Positions 21,841 to 33,314 of a stretch of DNA of 64,000 nucleotides are shown here, one piece after another (position 1 is the first letter of the stretch; each line of letters opens with the position of its first letter). The position numbers were made by a program, and so were the translations under genes. Where the stretch lies: NCBI GenBank assembly GCA_017893485.1, contig CM030363.1, forward strand, positions 115,854,004 through 115,918,003, given 5' to 3'. The stretch is from Hemerocallis citrina. Taxonomy: Eukaryota > Streptophyta > Magnoliopsida > Asparagales > Asphodelaceae. The notes beneath the pieces were generated by a model, which did no database searches, was not told the DNA's origin, and saw only the letters and a list, made by a program, of their open reading frames with translations.

Positions 21841-22560
21841 TTCAGAGGTGAGGAGTTTCCTTGGTCTAGATGGCTATTATCGTAAATTCGTCCAAGATTT
21901 TTTGAAGATAGTAGGACCATTGACTAAGCTGAAAGGGAAGGATCAGAAGTTTTGTTGGTCTGAGGCTTGCAGTGAGTCTTTTGCTGAGTTGAAGAGCAGG
22001 TTGACGTCAGCGCCAGTGTTGACTATTCCAGATGATTCAGGCGGATTTGTAGTTCACTGTGATGCTTCCGGTAAGGATCTTGGAGTAGTTCTGATGCAGA
22101 AGGGTCGAGTGGTTGCTTATGCATCAAGGCAGTTGAGGCCGCATGAGAAGAACTATCTGACTCATGACTTGGAGTTAGCGGCAGTGATCTTTGCTTTGAA
22201 CCTATGGAAATAATATTTACTTGGGAACAGAGTGGAGATCTTTACAGACCACAAAAGTCTTAAGTACATCTTCACCCAGAAGGAGTTGAACATGAGGCAA
22301 AGTCGTTGGTTGGAACTTATGGCCGATTATGACATCAGTTTGCAATACCATCCTGGTAGAGTAAATTTGGTGCCAGATGCTTTGAGCAGGAGACCGGCAG
22401 CTATGTTCCTGACTCAACAGAGAGATTTGGTTGAGCAGATGTGGAGGTTGGAGTTGGATGTGTTGTTTCTGAGTTCTGATCGGAGTTGCTTGGTGCTTCA
22501 GCTTCAGTCGTCTCTTGTTGATCAGATCAAAGAGCCTCAGGCTGGTGATGAGCAGTTGTA
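21841..22560 (+). pseudogene. pol: pol: RNase H and linker to integrase (chromovirus G)
   Basis: [14 protein letters not shown] is the end of the RT connection. RNase H is recognised by [41 protein letters not shown], then [11 protein letters not shown] and [18 protein letters not shown] (22211-22213) falls in the LWRHYL-like segment, and another stop (22559-22561) ends the linker. The domain degrades RNA in the RNA-DNA hybrid during reverse transcription. Confidence 0.92.
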
Positions 22561-22561
22561 G

Positions 22562-23262
22562 GGTTTCAGAACAGAAGTTGAGGATGGTTCCCGAATTGAT
22601 ATGGTTATTCATGTTGATGGATCGCTTCGTTTTAGGTCTAGTGTTTGTGTCCCGAAGGATGAAGTTCGTCAGAGGTTGCTTGAGGAAGCCCACCAGTCAT
22701 CGTATCCTATTCATCCTAGAGGTACTAAGATGTATCGGGACTTGAAGTTTCATTTCTGGTGTCATGGTATGAAGAGGGCTGTGGCTCAGTTTGTGTCTCA
22801 GTGTTTGATCTGCCAGCAGGTGAAGGTAGGGCATCAGAGAACTGCCAGACTTCTTCAACCCTTTCCATTCCAGAGTGGAAGTGGGAACACATCACTATGG
22901 ATTTTGTGACCGCTTTGCCGAGGAGTCCTAAGGGTCACAATGTCATTTGGGTGATTGTCGACCGATTGACGAAGAGTGCTCACTTCATTCCCTTCCGAGT
23001 CGGACAGTCTACTGAGAGCCTAGCTGAGAAGTACATGCAAGAGATAGTCAGACTTCATGGGGTTCCAGTCAGTATAGTATCTGACCGGGATACGAGATTG
23101 AGATCTCACTTTTGGGAGAGTCTTCAGAGTAGTTTGGGGAGTAAATTGAAGTACAGTACAACTTTTCATCCCCAGACAGATGGACAGTTAGAGAGGACCA
23201 TCTACACTCTTAAGGACATGTTGAGGTCCTGTATGCTGCAGTTCGGCGGATCAAGCTGGTTC
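22562..23262 (+). pseudogene. pol: pol: integrase, C-terminally truncated (chromovirus G)
   Basis: The HHCC zinc domain is visible as EEAHQSSYPIHPRGTKM and CLICQQVK. The catalytic D-D-E triad is present: ITMDFVTALP, IVSDRDTRL and DGQLERTIYTL. A frameshift near 22870 separates the zinc domain from the core. After LQFGGSSW (23262) the rest of the core and the SH3-like C-terminal domain are missing. The next recognisable protein is the chromodomain tail, so roughly half a kilobase has been deleted. Confidence 0.92.
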
Positions 23263-23347
23263 GTGTTTCTTGGAATCCTCACTCACCAGGTGAGTCGACT
23301 TGAGTGTTGGAGGAGGAGATTCAGCAGAAGTTACTCCATCTGTTTGA
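23263..23347 (+). pseudogene. Chromodomain C-terminal remnant (chromovirus G)
   Basis: In the frame beginning GTTCGTGTTTCTTGGAAT, the translation has ESTWVLEEEI (with TGA in place of the W codon) and ends LLHLFE before a TAG. This is the C-terminal helix of the integrase chromodomain, the module that directs chromoviruses to modified chromatin and defines the clade. The aromatic-cage part is deleted. The call rests on about 25 residues plus position. Confidence 0.7.
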
Positions 23348-23404
23348 GTAGCTTTTTGTTTTGTTCTTTCTTTTCTTTCGGGGTTACCCTATGCACTTCT
23401 TGTA

Positions 23405-23447
23405 TGAATTTCGAGGATGAAATTCTTCTTGTTAGATGGGTAGGATT
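23405..23447 (+). promoter_or_regulatory. pol 3' tail and polypurine tract region of G
   Basis: TTCGAGGATGAAATTC, the conserved string just before chromovirus polypurine tracts, is followed by AGATGGGTAGGATT and the 3' LTR start. The tract is interrupted by T residues, so it looks degraded. Confidence 0.6.
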
Positions 23448-26014
23448 TGTAACCCTTGTTTTTCATTTTCTGTATTTTGGATGTATTTTTCTTTTTCCGT
23501 GTATTTATTCATATTGTATTCTTCTACTCCTTCTTGAACCATGTATTTGATCTCCTTTTTCAATATATTCATCCATTTGATTTGTCGTCCCTAAATTTGA
23601 TCTTCTTCATTTATTTGTCTACATATTATTTCATCTCTGTTTGATCAGGCCATTATTTTTTACCCTCATTATTTAATTGTTCATGTCATACTTCTTAATT
23701 ATTTATTTTTGTTCTTATCTCATTTATCGGATCACCCTATATTTTTCTTACATCTTCCACTTTGATTAAACCCTATTGGATCCATTAATACTCAATAATA
23801 CCCAATCCTATTCTTTTTTCTTAATGGGTATTAATACCCAATAACTATATACTCATTAGCAACACCTACCTGGTTACCCCCTACCTAATAACCCCAAAAC
23901 CCTAACTATTACCCCTTTTAGATACTCCCCTATATTTTTTCCCAAACCCTAACTACCCTAGCTGCCTTATTTACTTCACCCCTACCTCCCAAACTCCTGA
24001 CCTCCGAAAACCCATACTCCCTCTCTTTCCCTTCGACTGCAGCATCCCGATCCTCTTCTTCTTCCCCCGTGCTCCTGCCGAACCTGACACAGCCAGCAGC
24101 AGACCCCAGCAACCCATCCTCCTGAGATTCTCCTCTCCCGGCCTCTACCCTGTGTTGTTCCCTCCCGGCATCGCGCCCAGCAGCAGCACCGCAGTGCAGG
24201 CTCCAGACAGCAACACATCAGCCAGCGTGCTTGGCCTTTCCCTAGCAGACTTCGCCCACCCCGTCAGCTATCCCCGTCACTGCCGTCATCTTCTCATCTA
24301 GTGTTGTCTCTCTCCATCTCGCTCTCCTTGTATGCACGTGTTGCTCTGCGTGTAAGTTCATGATTATTGTGTTCTTGGTGGTTCGTGACTCGTTCGTCGT
24401 TCGTTGTGTTCGTGCCCGGGAATCCGTTCCCGTTATTCTCGTCCTTACTTCATTTTCGTCGTCAATTATAAAGCAACTAACTTGTATTCTTTGTTGCAAA
24501 TACAAGTACTAAATACCGCCTGTAGTGTAGCACTTGTTCCTAGAGTCAATTCCCATGAAATTCCTTGTTTGATCTTGTCTCTGGTTGTTGATCCATACAT
24601 AGTTGTCTCAATACACACACGACATGAAGTAACTTAGATCTAATAAACTCTTGATGTATACATGCATGTTGTTCGTGATTTATGAGGTGTTGTATGATCT
24701 TGTATGCTTGATGTGTTGGTAGTAGTATAACTTGTTGTAGACGTGTTAAATACCCTATATCATGTTGCTTGGACATCTAGTATACCATGTTTCGTATTTT
24801 ATTATGACTTGGATGTCTTACGTATGAACTAGTTGATTTTATGTTTAAAGAAGATTTCAGTTTTTGCAGTTACCCCATTTTTGTTTAGTATTTTAGACCC
24901 TATTCAGGTCAGTATATGAGAATTATTTGTGAATATGAATTATAGAGAATTCTGTCTACTTTCCAAAATTTCTGACAGATCCTAGTTTCGATTTGTGAGT
25001 TGTAAGTTATTGTTGTTTTACTACAGAAGTGTAGAAAATTCCAGATTCTGATTTATATGAATTCTGCGTGGTTATTTATTTTTATACTGATGTTAAATAT
25101 AATATTTTGATCCAATATTTTCTTGAGTACAACTAGACTTGATTGGGATTAACACTTAATTTTTTGGATTTAATTGATAACTTAAATAAACTATTCTATA
25201 CTTGCAAATAACTACTATACTTGCAGAATTTTCATGCTGTTCAGTAAAGAGCCTTAATTTCAACCTGATTCTACTTGCTGTTTACAAAAACTTTGTGAAT
25301 ATGAAATGTAGCCTACTTGTACATGATACTTGATACTTGATACTTGTTACTCGTTACTCATTTACATGATACTTGTTTACTTGACACTTGTTACATGCCA
25401 CTTACACCAGTTCATCTTGCCATGCTAGTTGTTCATGTTCTTGATTTTGAGTTAGTACTTTATTTTGTTGTTACATCCTTTCCAAGTTATACTTGCTTCC
25501 GTTTTTACTCTATACTTGTTTATTTGTCTTTCCTGTACTTGTTTCCTGCACTACAAGCAGCTCGTAACTTGCATTGACGGGCGTTTTGTTTCTCTTTACT
25601 TTTTTCTGCAATTTGTTAAATTTAAGATTATGGTGATCAGCTGCCCGATGGAGTAGGTGTTCTGAAATTCTAGGTAGCTGGAGTTCTTGCTATATCTATT
25701 TATTTCTTGTTGCTTATCTTGAATAAATATAATTGCTACATGGATTATTTGTATTGGGCATTTTGTCCCAAACTTGTGTTTTGTTCCAGACACGATTATT
25801 TGAAATTCAGTATTCTTGTTCTTGTTTCAAGTAATCTTGTTGACTATATTGATTCAGTTATGTATGCATGGTTGACTATTTCTCTTGTATCTCTCTTGTT
25901 TATACTTGTGCTTGTTGTAAAGATCCTGACAACTTATGAATGGTGCAAGCCATTCGCTGGACTTAGTCACGTATCCGTATTCCGTATCTCCTTTTTGGGA
26001 AGCGGGGCGTGACA
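23448..26014 (+). repeat. 3' LTR of G
   Basis: 2,567 bp, TGTAACCCTTG to GGGGCGTGACA. It lacks about 910 bp present in the 5' LTR. The junction AGCCTACTTGTACATGA (25311) fuses 17502 to 18412 at a shared TACT. Confidence 0.92.
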
Positions 26015-27260
26015 TGGAACCTGATTCGCATTTCCATAACAGCAGGAAAGTCAGTTTTTGTACAGCAATGTATTGCTGTCCAAAATTGTATTTTCATGTT
26101 TTTAAATATTAATGTGTTAAAGTTTTCATCTAATGATTGAAACTTTAAACCATGCATTGCATAGCTCTTGATACTTCCCCGCTACCCTCTTGATACATTC
26201 TTGATACTTGTCATGATCATCGTTCTTTTTCTACTACCTAATGCATCGTTATTGCCAAAATCATTGATACTGTTTTGGATGGCGGAACTAAGTGCCACAT
26301 GGCGTTAAGTGCCACGTAGATCTAAGTGTCACGTCTTCGACATGGGCCACCTCTAGAATCCAATTTCTTAAGTAGTGAAATGATTGTCTTGATACAACCG
26401 TTCTCATTGATTGTATCGACTGCATGTTCATGACTGATAGTAAATAAAATGATAAAAAGCCAGGGTAATACGGTACGACTTAGTAGTGGACAATATAGGA
26501 GACTGTACTCGGAGGAGGGGCCCTTATTTCCTATACTGATTACTGATATTGATTACCATTTTATCGATTGATTATGGATTACTGACTAAAGTATCCCAAC
26601 GATCATGTACCATATCGTTACTAATTACTGTTTATTGATTACCGTTGCTGAGTACATGTCCCTTTAGGATCCACCATGATAGTCGAAACATTCACTTGAT
26701 TGTATGCTCCCAAACCTGTAGTATGGATGCAGGATTGTGTGCATTAGATAGGTTAATAAAAGATTGATAGACTTACAATTGACACTGAGCATTGACATTG
26801 CATTTTAATTATTGTTTATTGTTACCAACCATCATATTATTTGCTATTGCATATCGATTGATTGAACTTCATGATTATAATTGTATTTCATTGTCCTTAT
26901 TGATATTGTACACGTCATATTGTTTCTTTCCTATTTTCTTCTACATTTTGTTTATTGCTTGCTACTACTTGTGGCTCGTAGCTTGCTCTAATGGGCTCCA
27001 CCCATCTTTCTTTTGAGTTAATATTTATACAGGTACAGATGATGGGTTACTGAAAGAACTTGACGAACTGTTATTGCATTGTGTACTCTCGGGCAATCTG
27101 TAAGTTGTATTATCTTAGATATTGGTTATTGTATTCTATTCTTGTTCATGTGATTATTATTGTATTGTTGAGCTTACTGGTATTGTACAACTTATGGATG
27201 ATATGAGTTGACATACTTATATCATTCGCTGTGCCTCAGTTACGTGCCTGTGTTTCCGTA

Positions 27261-27986
27261 TATCGAGCTATGAGTTGCTTCGACGAGCTACAACTTGGTT
27301 GATCTAGGGTCTTGGCAAAGTTTTGGAGTTGGTTTCTCAAATTCTTTACTGAGTTGGGTTTGATCAACTCTTGGTCGAGCTTCAAGATCTTAGGTTCAAC
27401 CAATCTGTTGCTTCTAAGTTGAGGTTCGTTGCTAGCTTCAAGTTCTTGTGCTGGCTTCAAAGCTTCAAGATCGGGTCTGTTGGGCTTTCGAATCTTCTGA
27501 AGTTAGCTAAACTTGGTGGTGGTGGATTTTTAGCTCGGAGATGGTGATACCTGGATCGAGCTTTGAAGAGTTGGTGTTTTAGAGTTTTTAAAGCTTCGGG
27601 TCTCAGGGAGCTTGAAGCTCATCTTTGGAAAATTTGAGTGCTCCGACATTGGGTTTTGAAGCTTTCGAAGTCGGGGACAGGGCTATTGGATGTTGCTTCT
27701 TTGATCACTTGATGTTGAGTTTTTGGAAAAGTGTGGTTCTCAGTGACCACCTTCATCGATCAATGAACTTGGCGACGTACTACCTTAGATGCTGAACAAG
27801 CTTCAAGATGAATGGGTGGTTGATCCACTCGATTATGCCAAGCTTCCATCGCTGCCTGATGATAAATCCAAAGGCAATTCAAAGGTGTTAGGATTATCTT
27901 CAAAGCTTGGGTGTGGAGCTAGGGCTTGTCGAAGCTTCTCCTTGTGGGTGCTTGCATAAAATTATATATGTATATGTATATATATA
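27261..27986 (-). other. Tat element B distal 3' UTR, no gene
   Basis: No credible frame. The sequence is built from irregular repeats of GAGCTT, AAGCTTC and CGAGCTAC (for example GACGAGCTACAACTTGG at 27283) and resembles the reverse complement of 1440-1640. It is placed between the Tat hairpin arrays (interrupted by Helitron 2) and the CGAGCTAC array left of LTR A'. Confidence 0.45.
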
Positions 27987-28736
27987 CTAGGTTTTCCCGT
28001 GGGCACGTGCCTATGGCACGTATCCGAAACGATGCAGCATATGAAAGTAAGCATTATAATGTCAGGAATATAAATGAATGAATTAATTGATCTAATATGA
28101 ATGAGTTGTAGATGGCATACAAAAAAAATGAAACTTACGTGGCCGTATATAGTGATGTTATCCATTGCAGGAAGCAGTAAGAAGTCAGACATATGTTGTT
28201 GTTTAGTTCTGATGAAGAACTTGCTCTGTATATCAATGATGAAAAATATTTGACGATTAACATTGGTGTTCTCAATGTATTTTACTAACAGATGTTAATA
28301 TACAGTCTAAGATGTACACTATAATAATGTTCATGTATAATACTTGATACATTTACTTTCCAACATTTCAGATGCATGAATCTGAAACATCCATCATGAA
28401 GTTTATGTAGCTCAAGTTTGAACCATACGATAAAAATTAGTTGTAAATAAAAGTCCATGTTTGAATAATTATAAATGGGGTGTAAAATCCAACTTCTTAG
28501 AACTTTGAGGGTGCAAAATGATGAAATTTATCTTTTGATGAGATATTTGCTACTTTCAGTGTGTAACTTTAGAGGTTGAAATTTACCCAAGTGAATCTCC
28601 ATTTAAATCTTCCATTGCATTTGAAATTTATCAGGAAACTCAGTGAAATGTTCTACATGAGCAATCAAAATAATCATTGAAAAAATCTTAAAATCGGAAA
28701 TTTACAAACCTGAAATCTGAAAATCTAAATTTCTTG

Positions 28737-28801
<65 letters not shown>

Positions 28802-29004
28802 TGAAAAAGTGAAGAGATGAGAGAGAGATAATAATAGAGTGAAGAGAATTTTTGTTTTGGGGGAAAAATTTTAATATTGGGTAGATAACTTTTGGAGGAA
28901 AAATATCTTTTGGGATGGTAAATGTGAGCCATTGATTTTGTTTCAATTGAAGGATGACCACTTGATAGCTTTTTTCAAATTACCTTGTGATTTATTTTAT
29001 ATAT
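27987..29004 (-). mobile_element. Non-autonomous Helitron 2 (minus strand)
   Basis: Minus-strand 3' end: a perfect 7-bp hairpin stem with a 3-nt loop (ACGTGCC at 28005, GGCACGT at 28015), 14 nt, then CTAG (27990-27987) followed by T. Homologous in reverse complement to Helitron 1 across 28030-28990, including the AAAGTCCATGTTTG block (28450) and the CTATCAAGTGG block (28960). It lies in a TA tract of the Tat 3' UTR. The left Tat copy (about 905-1010) shows the uninterrupted target. The 5' end in TATATA is approximate. No Rep/helicase coding. Confidence 0.7.
28739..28798. repeat. (GA)n microsatellite in Helitron 2
   Basis: About 29 GA units with one GG interruption. The matching place in Helitron 1 (5100-5135) has a shorter CT-rich tract. 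Confidence 0.95.
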
Positions 29005-29289
29005 ATATGCACACAAAGTTCTATTTCATAACCCTTGGTTTATGGATCAACATAACCTTTTTCGTGAACATGGCTTCTTATTTTTTTCAACTTGTTTTGT
29101 TGATCAAACGTCTCATCGTTCACGTTGCCAAACCGCTCTTTCATCGACCAAATATTGTGGTGTTCACTTGTTTTGTCGAATGAATATTCCGCTTGTCTGG
29201 GAAATGAGTGCTAACCGTTGAATCTGGTGTATGTGGCTCACCTAGAAGAGGTGTAGCAGGTACAAACTTTGGAAGGCGGTCGGTCTGCG

Positions 29290-30700
29290 AACTTGCTGTT
29301 TGATCCCAACAAGTTTGTAAAGACAAGTCTGAGACGGAGCTAGATGTTGGACTTTTCGTTTGATCCCAACAAGTTATTAGAGAACTCTTGTGACAGAGTT
29401 GGACGTTTAAACTTGACGTTTGTGCCCAGCAAGTTTGTAGAGATAACTCTAGGACGGAGTTGCTCGTAGAGCTTGTTGTTTGATCCCGGCAAGTTTAAAG
29501 AGGCGACTCTAAAACGGAGTTGAACGTTGAATTTTATGTTTGCGCCCAGCAAGTTTTTTAGTGGAAACTCTGAGACGAAGTTGGACAAAGAGCTCAACGT
29601 TTGATACCGGCGAGTTTGGAGAGATAACTATGCAGAGTTGGAGGATTGAACTCATTGTTTGCGCACAACAAGTTTGTAGAGACAACTTGGAGATCGAGTT
29701 GATCATAGAGCTTTTCGTTTGATCCCGACAAGTTTGTTGAGGCAGCTGTAGACGGAGTTGAATGTGAAGCTTGCTGTTAGTGCCTAGCAAGTTAATAGAG
29801 AACTCTGTGAAGGAGTTGGACGCTAACTTGCCCAGCAAGCCAGCAAGTTAATAGAGAACCCTGTGATGGATTTGGACGTTTGAACTTGTCGTTTGCGCCC
29901 AACAAGTTTTGAAGAGAACTTTGTGACATAGTTGATGTTGAACTTGCTATTTGCACCCAGCTAGTTAATAGAGAATTTTGTGATAGAGTTAAACATTTGA
30001 ACTTGCCATTTGCACCCAGCAAGTTTTGTAGGAAAACTCTTTGATCAAGTTGATGTAGTTCTTGATGTTTGCGCCCAGCATGTTTTGTAGAGACAAATCC
30101 TGATCGAGTTGATGTAGAGCTTGTTGTATGATCTTAGCAAGTTTGTTGATTGAACGTTGAGCTTGCCGTTTGTTCCCAGTAAGTTTGGAGAGACGAACCT
30201 AAGATGGAGTTGAATGTTGAACTTGGTGTTTGCACCCAGCAAGTTTAGAAGGGCAACTCTCGGACGGAGTCGATGTAGAGCTTGTTGTTAGATCCCAGCA
30301 AGTCTAAAGAGGCAACTCTGAGACGGAGTTTGTGGTAGAGCTTGATGTTTGAGCTCAGCAAGTTCAAGGGGTAACCCTGAAATAGGGTCAATGTTGAACC
30401 TGCCATTTGTGCCCAACAAATTTGGAGTGTCAACTCTAAGATGGAGTTGAACGTTGAACTTGTCGTTTGTGCCCTGCAAGTTTGGAAAGAAAATTTGGTG
30501 ACGAAGTTGAACGTGGAGCTTGCTAATTGATCCCAGCGAGTTTGGATAGACAATTCAGTGACAGAGTTGATGTAAAGCATGCTGTTTGATCCCAGCAAGT
30601 TAATAGAGAATTCTTTGACGGAGTTAGATTTTTGAACTTACCGTTTGTGCCCAACAAGTTTTGTAGAGGCAACCCTAGGTCGGCATTGGACGACGAACCT
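29290..30700 (-). repeat. Type I hairpin array (~61-bp units, about 23 copies)
   Basis: Each unit holds a dyad of the form (G)AACTTG-NNN, an 8-nt TTTG-type loop, then NNN-CAAGTT, followed by about 35 bp ending in ACGGAGTTG. Clear examples are near 29296, 29471, 29762, 30220 and 30285. The outer CTTG/CAAG pairs are almost constant. The inner three or four positions vary among units, some keeping complementarity and some with a mismatch. Confidence 0.85.
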
Positions 30701-30749
30701 ACTGCATGAAGAAGGGGTTGTTGGAAGGACTCGAGTGAAGAGCAGAGCA

Positions 30750-31440
30750 CTAAACTCGTTGTTTGGAGTCAACGAGTTATTGATGGAGCCCATACGGAGA
30801 GCTGAGCTTTGAACTCGTTGTTTGGAGTTAATGAGTTATTGATTAGGCTTGAGCAGAGAGCAAGGCATGGAACTCGTTGTTTGGAATCAATAAGTGGTTG
30901 ATAAAGCCTGAGCAGAGAGCGAAGCATCGAACTCATTGTTTGAAGTCAACGAGTCATTGATGGAACTCGTGCAGAGAGCATAATGTTGAGTAAGCTTTGA
31001 ACTCGTTGTTTGGAGTCAACAAGTTGTTGACGGATCCTGAGCGAAGAGCAAGGCGTTTAACTCGTTGTTTGGAATCAACAAGTTAATGATGGAGTGCAAG
31101 CGAAGAGCAAGGTGTTGAACTCATTGTTTGGAGTTAACGAGTTGTTGATGGAGCTCGAACGGAGAGCAAAGCATCGAACTCATTGTTTGGAGTCAACGAA
31201 TTGTTGATGGAGCTTGAGCAGTGATCAGAGCGTTGAACTCGTTGGTTGGAGTCAACTAGTTGATGGAGCTCGAGCGGTGATCAGAGTTTTGAACTCGTTG
31301 GTTGGAGTCAACGAGTTGTTGATGGGGCTCAAGTGGTGAACAAGGCAGTTAAACTCGTTATTTGGAGTCAACGAGTTGTTGATGGGCCTCAAGTGGTGAA
31401 CAAGGCAATTAAAATCGTTGTTTAGAGTCAACGAGTTGTT
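30750..31440 (-). repeat. Type II hairpin array (59-60-bp units, 12 copies)
   Basis: Units start near 30753, 30813, 30873, 30930, 31001, 31059, 31118, 31177, 31236, 31292, 31352 and 31412. The first has a perfect 9-bp dyad AACTCGTTG / CAACGAGTT around TTTGGAGT. The remainder reads ATTGATGGAGCTCGAGCGG then AGAGCAAGG. Two sub-variants (GAGAGCAAGGC and GTGAACAAGGC tails) group at opposite ends. Confidence 0.92.
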
Positions 31441-32100
31441 GAAGGAACTTGTTCTGAATCTTCTTGATATTGAATTGAAGTCCTTTGTGTTTGTTCAGTG
31501 TTGAAGTAATTCTGATCTTCTATTTTCTAATGAGTAGTCATGTACACTGAATGAGGTTTCCGGGACATCAAGCTTGCTCTCTTTCGCAATACGCTGCTCT
31601 TGATGGAGTTAGGACTCGTCTGTTTGCGCTGCGCTTCATGCGAGACAAAGTTGGAGCTTGCTCGGGTAAGGGTGATAGAAAAACTTGGAGCTTGCTCGCC
31701 TAAGGAAGGCTTGTCTTGAATTTCATCGTTAAGAGTTGAGGCGGCCCTGGGGAGCTGTTAGCAGTTAGGTGGCTGGTGAAGATGTTTGTGTCTCTTAGGC
31801 AAAAAATATCTCTACCGTGTAGCCAGAAGGACGACTTTTAGAGCAACTTGTTCTATAATGTTTGCAAAATTTTTGTAATGATGCTTAGACATGGGACTTA
31901 GACTTACGGTAATTTGATGCTTGTAGTAAGGCCCATTGTTTTGTACTTGTAAATATTTGTAGTGGCACTGGATCTGAATACATAGATTTGCAATAGTTCC
32001 GTGATTCGAAGAATTGTTTCATATGTTTGATCCTTGTTGTGTAACTTGTTTTAAAAGTTGATGAGCCGTCGAATGGGTTCTTTGTAGCTAAAAGAACAAG
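31441..32100 (-). other. Unique spacer between Tat B arrays
   Basis: No gene and no clear tandem structure apart from two GGAGCTTGCTCG strings (about 31650 and 31687). Confidence 0.4.
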
Positions 32101-32800
32101 GCCTCAAACTTGGTGTCTGTAGCTAACAAACTATCGATGGGGTTCGCATGATGTGCGTAGTGTTTGACGGTGTTAGAACTTGGTCATCTTGTACCCAACT
32201 GCTTGTAAAAGCAACTCTGAGGAAGTGTTATTTTCCAAACCTGTTGTACGTGTGTTTAGCTAGTTGTAGGAGCAACTTTAAGGAAGAGTTGTTTTCCAAA
32301 CTTGCTATATGGGTTCTCTAACGAATTGTGAGAGTCACATCGATTGGTGAGTTGAACCCCAAATATTGCATTTGCAAGTTTTATTGGAGTCATTACAATC
32401 CACGATTTTGGACCTCTAATCTATCGTTAATGAATTTTAACTAGTTTCAGGAACAGATTGAATGGCGAGTTAAACTCTGAACGTGCTTGGTTGTAGGTTG
32501 CTAAAGTAATTCCGAGCCATGGGTATGGATTCCAAACTTGTTAGTTTAGTTATTAACATGTTGCAGGAGCAGACTGAATGGCGAGTTGAGCTCTAAACGT
32601 ACTTGGTTGTAGGTTGCTGATGTAACATCAAGCCATGGGTATGAACACTGAACCTGTCGTCGAGCCGCTAATGGATTGCAGGAGCAGATCAAATGGCGAA
32701 GCGAACTCTGAACTTGTTTTATTGCAAATTGCTAGAGTTACTTCGATCCACGGGTATGGACTCTGAACCCGTCTTGTAAGGAGCTTCAAATGAGTTTTTG
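32100..32800 (-). repeat. Type III array (~105-120 bp units)
   Basis: Recurring GAATGGCGAGTT, then CTTGGTTGTAGGTTGCT, then CGAGCCATGGGTATGGA blocks (about 32440-32560, 32570-32665, 32690-32770), with looser copies from 32190. The two 116-bp units in E at 45875-46098 share GAATGGCGAAC and the TTCCGA context, so this array is common to both Tat elements. Confidence 0.7.
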
Positions 32801-33243
32801 GTGCAATTTTTAGGATTAAGCTTGGCAATTAACTCATTCTATGCATCCGTAGAGTTGTACAATAATTCTATAAGAATTAATATTTAATTATATTGGAAAA
32901 TAAAACTAAGCGGTTACTCTAGTGGTTGGCCTATATTACATGCAATGATCGGGAGAGAAAGCAGTCTTTATTGAATGATAAAACTAGACGGCTGCTTTAG
33001 TGGCTGATCTTTTTTATAAAATATTGAAACTATGTAGAGGAGGCAGGCTGTAACCCCCGTTTCCACCTATACATATTTTTCTGTGTATTTTTGTGTTCGA
33101 ATTCTTTATAAAATTTTCCGTTTTCTTGAACTCATTTTGTTTTAAATTTATTTTGGATCTCCTGTTAAAATCCATTTTTATTCATTAATTGTATTTATAG
33201 TTATTTTCAAATAATTTCTATACTGTAATACAAATCCTATTTT

Positions 33244-33254
33244 GTTATATGATC

Positions 33255-33313
<59 letters not shown>

Positions 33314-33314
33314 T
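33244..33314. repeat. (ATT)n microsatellite in LTR C
   Basis: About 23 uninterrupted ATT units, at the same position as the imperfect tract in LTR A. Confidence 0.95.

Larger units (their letters stand above)
10370..26014 (+). mobile_element. Ty3/Gypsy chromovirus G, full-length but decayed, with nested LTR H
   Basis: TGTAACCCCTG at 10370 and GGGGCGTGACA ending at 26014, flanked by a perfect TGGAA TSD (10365-10369 and 26015-26019). Order: 5' LTR (10370-19098, carrying H), PBS, gag with two zinc knuckles, protease, RT, RNase H, integrase, chromodomain remnant, purine tract, 3' LTR (23448-26014). The internal region is 4.35 kb. Several stops and frameshifts and an integrase C-terminal deletion make it defective. 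The sequence either side of the element rejoins as one LTR (A'). Confidence 0.92.
9159..27260 (+). mobile_element. Truncated LTR A' (same family as A and C), interrupted by G
   Basis: 9159-10369 joined to 26015-27260 gives about 2.45 kb with the same order of blocks as LTR C (33049-36165 joined to 60710-61377). Blocks include the AAGGCAAGCATCACTTG region near 9430, the CCGGCAGGGAGTCTAG block at 10333, and the GGTTAATAAAA and CATTCGCTG blocks before the end. Compared with C it lacks roughly the first 0.7 kb and the last ~24 bp including CGTGACA, so both termini are gone and no TSD can be checked. Chromovirus G interrupts it with a perfect TSD. Confidence 0.7.
29005..33048 (-). mobile_element. 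Tat element B 3' UTR (minus strand), upstream part
   Basis: Read on the minus strand this follows B's integrase tail (61378-61560) across solo LTR C. It begins with a block shared with element E's post-integrase sequence: AAGCAGCCG, TAGTTTT, then AATAAAGA (here about 32960-33000 in reverse, in E about 46150-46195). Three successive tandem arrays follow (types III, II, I), then a unique stretch to Helitron 2. Hypervariable, tandem-repeat-rich 3' UTRs are a known property of Tat/Ogre-type elements. No coding sequence. Confidence 0.7.

Noticed and set aside
22217..22693. 158-codon minus-strand frame
   Set aside because: It is a shadow of the RNase H to integrase region of G on the + strand.
29290..31440. 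CRISPR-like regular array
   Set aside because: Units are repeated throughout, with no unique spacers, and the context is a plant retrotransposon 3' UTR.
1..31440. One large palindromic duplication of the two Tat arms
   Set aside because: LTR A and LTR A' lie in the same orientation, whereas an inverted duplication including them would put them in opposite orientations. Separate elements are simpler.
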